Positions 62,981-64,000 of a DNA stretch of 64,000 bases are shown one piece after another. The position numbers and the translations under genes are program-made. Origin of the DNA: Desulfobulbus alkaliphilus (GTDB lineage: Bacteria > Desulfobacterota > Desulfobulbia > Desulfobulbales > Desulfobulbaceae). Location: positions 1 to 64,000 of the forward strand of contig NZ_JAFFQC010000017.1 of NCBI RefSeq assembly GCF_016918545.1. The letters are read 5' to 3'. Numbering within the stretch: position 1 is the first letter of the stretch; every line of letters starts with the position of its first letter. Below the pieces are notes generated by a model. The model saw only the letters and a list, made by a program, of their open reading frames with translations. It was not told the origin of the DNA and ran no database searches.

Positions 62981-63184
62981 ATGCAGAATGTTCTCCTTTT
63001 TTTTCTGACCCTTTGTATTTTTCTCGGTTTCAGCTGGCTGCTGATCTTCTGTCGTCGCCGTTTGCACCGTAGCCGCCATGGACTGAGCGGCATGTGTCAC
63101 GACACCGGTGGCGCCATGTGCCCCAGCTGTCGCCAACCTCCGTCCGATCGGACTTCGTGTCCCTCTTCCAGCCCACACCAGTGA
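62981..63184 (+). CDS. nqrM: NqrM-like maturation protein
   Basis: The 67-aa protein starts 11 bp after nqrF and has one membrane helix (about 4-22) followed by a short Arg-rich loop and a Cys-rich tail (GMCHDTGGAMCPSCRQPPSD). NqrM (formerly DUF539) follows nqrF in many bacteria and helps insert the Fe centre between NqrD and NqrE through such cysteines. Position and topology fit; the tail is more divergent than usual. Confidence 0.65.
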   Translation: MQNVLLFFLTLCIFLGFSWLLIFCRRRLHRSRHGLSGMCHDTGGAMCPSCRQPPSDRTSCPSSSPHQ

Positions 63185-63534
63185 GCAACTCGGTGAACAA
63201 CCAGGGGTTCTCTTCCCTTCATTCGCCTGCAACAGCAAAACAAATCGGACCTGCGAAAGCACGAAAACCATCTTTCCCCCCTGCTAGCCATAAGATCAGA
63301 AAAAAATCAAGACACTGTCGGTATTTCATCGACCGTGTCTTTATTTTTTCTCACAACCCAAGGCATACTTCTTGACTTTTGCTCGCATTTTCTGCTAAGT
63401 TTTCAAGCTGTCAACACCGAAGCACAGACTTCCCGTACCTTTTTATCAGCCAGCAGGAAACAACCGCAGGATCCGGTGCCTGCACCCGTGCACCAGTTTC
63501 CAACCCAACCTTCACTCATTCACAGGCAGGCAAC
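63185..63534. other. Gene-free stretch between nqrM and the kor operon
   Basis: 350 bp containing the strong terminator at 63309-63350 and a promoter-like pair TTGACT (63372-63377) / CTAAGT (63395-63400) with 17-bp spacing, which would serve the following kor genes. No repeat copy is seen. Confidence 0.55.
63309..63350 (+). terminator. Terminator of the nqr operon
   Basis: Stem AAGACAC-T-GTCG / CGAC-C-GTGTCTT with one mismatch and a 9-nt loop, followed by TATTTTTTC. The A-rich left side suggests it may also work in the other direction. Confidence 0.88.
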
Positions 63535-63804
63535 ATGGCATTCTGGCGAGTTCCGCTTGACGCGCAGGACATACAGGTCACCAAGGGCCTGGTCCATATC
63601 ATCGACGACCGCTGCAAGGGCTGCGGCTACTGTATCGAATTCTGCCCCAAGGATATCCTCCAGTTTTCCGAGGCATATAATCGTAAGGGGTATCACCCTC
63701 CAGTGGTGGTCAAACCCGACGAATGTGTCAATTGTCACTATTGCGAAATCATCTGTCCCGAGTTCGCCATCTTTTCGGTGGAGATACCACCGGCAACCGT
63801 ATAG
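63535..63804 (+). CDS. korD: 2-Oxoacid:ferredoxin oxidoreductase, delta (ferredoxin) subunit
   Basis: The 89-aa two-[4Fe-4S] ferredoxin has CKGCGYCIEFCPKDIL and CVNCHYCEIICPEFAIF. The N-terminal start at MAFWRVPLD and the layout VHIIDDRCKGCGYC are typical of the delta subunit of 2-oxoglutarate or related oxoacid oxidoreductases. The alpha subunit begins 33 bp downstream. Confidence 0.88.
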   Translation: MAFWRVPLDAQDIQVTKGLVHIIDDRCKGCGYCIEFCPKDILQFSEAYNRKGYHPPVVVKPDECVNCHYCEIICPEFAIFSVEIPPATV

Positions 63805-63837
63805 TTTTCAATTTATCACAGAGGCGAAAGACAACCT

Positions 63838-64000
63838 ATGCGACCAGCTGTCCTCACCGGTGAGCATTACATCAATGGCGACGTTGCCTGCGCCGAAGGC
63901 GCTATTGCCGCCGGCTGTCGTTTTTTTGGGGCCTATCCCATCACCCCGGCCACCGAAGTTGCCGAGCACATGGCCGAACGGCTGCCCGATGTCGGCGGTG
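63838..64000 (+). CDS. korA: 2-Oxoacid:ferredoxin oxidoreductase alpha subunit (partial)
   Basis: The frame from ATG 63838 reads on to the window end. The first 54 residues contain GDVACAEGAIAAGCRFFGAY and PITPATEVAEHMAERLP, the conserved start of the alpha subunit (PITP loop near the thiamine diphosphate pyrimidine site). The rest lies outside the window. 2-Oxoglutarate is the likely substrate. Confidence 0.85.
   Translation, partial: MRPAVLTGEHYINGDVACAEGAIAAGCRFFGAYPITPATEVAEHMAERLPDVGG

Overview
The window reads as a chromosomal segment of an anaerobic, probably marine, sulfate-reducing Desulfobacterota, most likely Desulfobulbales-like. That placement is inferred from gene content and no taxonomy search was possible. 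Supporting genes are an orange-protein (ORP)-type NifX/MinD cluster with its sigma-54 regulator, an HcpR-like regulator next to hcp, a small siroheme protein, a Na+-translocating NQR operon followed by a 2-oxoacid:ferredoxin oxidoreductase, a selenopeptide RiPP locus, and osmolyte genes (choline to betaine, trehalose, and a DMSP lyase-like cupin). No tRNA, rRNA or CRISPR array was seen.

Layout. 0.1-2.8 kb: Mrr-type restriction endonuclease, RAYT transposase and a 5'-truncated integron-type integrase. 3.4-10.9 kb: GntR regulator, choline dehydrogenase, betaine-aldehyde dehydrogenase, a choline/betaine-binding protein and a PHP-domain lipoprotein. 11.0-12.5 kb: glycerol kinase. 12.6-14.7 kb: the most interesting locus. 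It holds a 101-codon RiPP precursor (SbtA type) with three in-frame UGA codons, each followed by a bacterial SECIS-like hairpin, and then its radical SAM/SPASM maturase (SbtM type). Ordinary gene calling hides the precursor because UGA is read as stop. 14.9-20.9 kb: DMSP lyase-like cupin, small unknowns, an RluA-type pseudouridine synthase, a hybrid histidine kinase and a 1-kb repeat island. 20.9-32.7 kb: 5-oxoprolinase, an MFS remnant, an L,D-transpeptidase-fold protein, a Cache-domain protein, the hcpR/hcp/siroheme protein/ferredoxin block, shikimate kinase and an M15 peptidase. 32.9-38.7 kb: the ORP-like cluster. 39-45.7 kb: lrgAB and a trehalose cluster. 46-49 kb: a twice-frameshifted sensor kinase and a quiet stretch. 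49.7-55.8 kb: CoA-transferase and an FAD/Fe-S oxidoreductase. 56-64 kb: apbE-nqrABCDEF-nqrM and the start of a kor operon.

Overlaid on this is a dense family of non-autonomous mobile repeats. They have 13-bp inverted ends (CCTGAATCCGTGA), and 5-bp flanking duplications are visible at most full copies. There are about 18 copies or fragments in long (about 218 bp, with an 89-nt central hairpin), short (about 110-127 bp) and mini (56-57 bp) forms. They sit between genes, often touching stop codons. In two genes they supply the last residues and the stop, and one lies between sbtA and sbtM. A second family, in two copies, carries an inverted pair of GTAG-type REP hairpins that could be substrates of the RAYT transposase at 1-1.6 kb.
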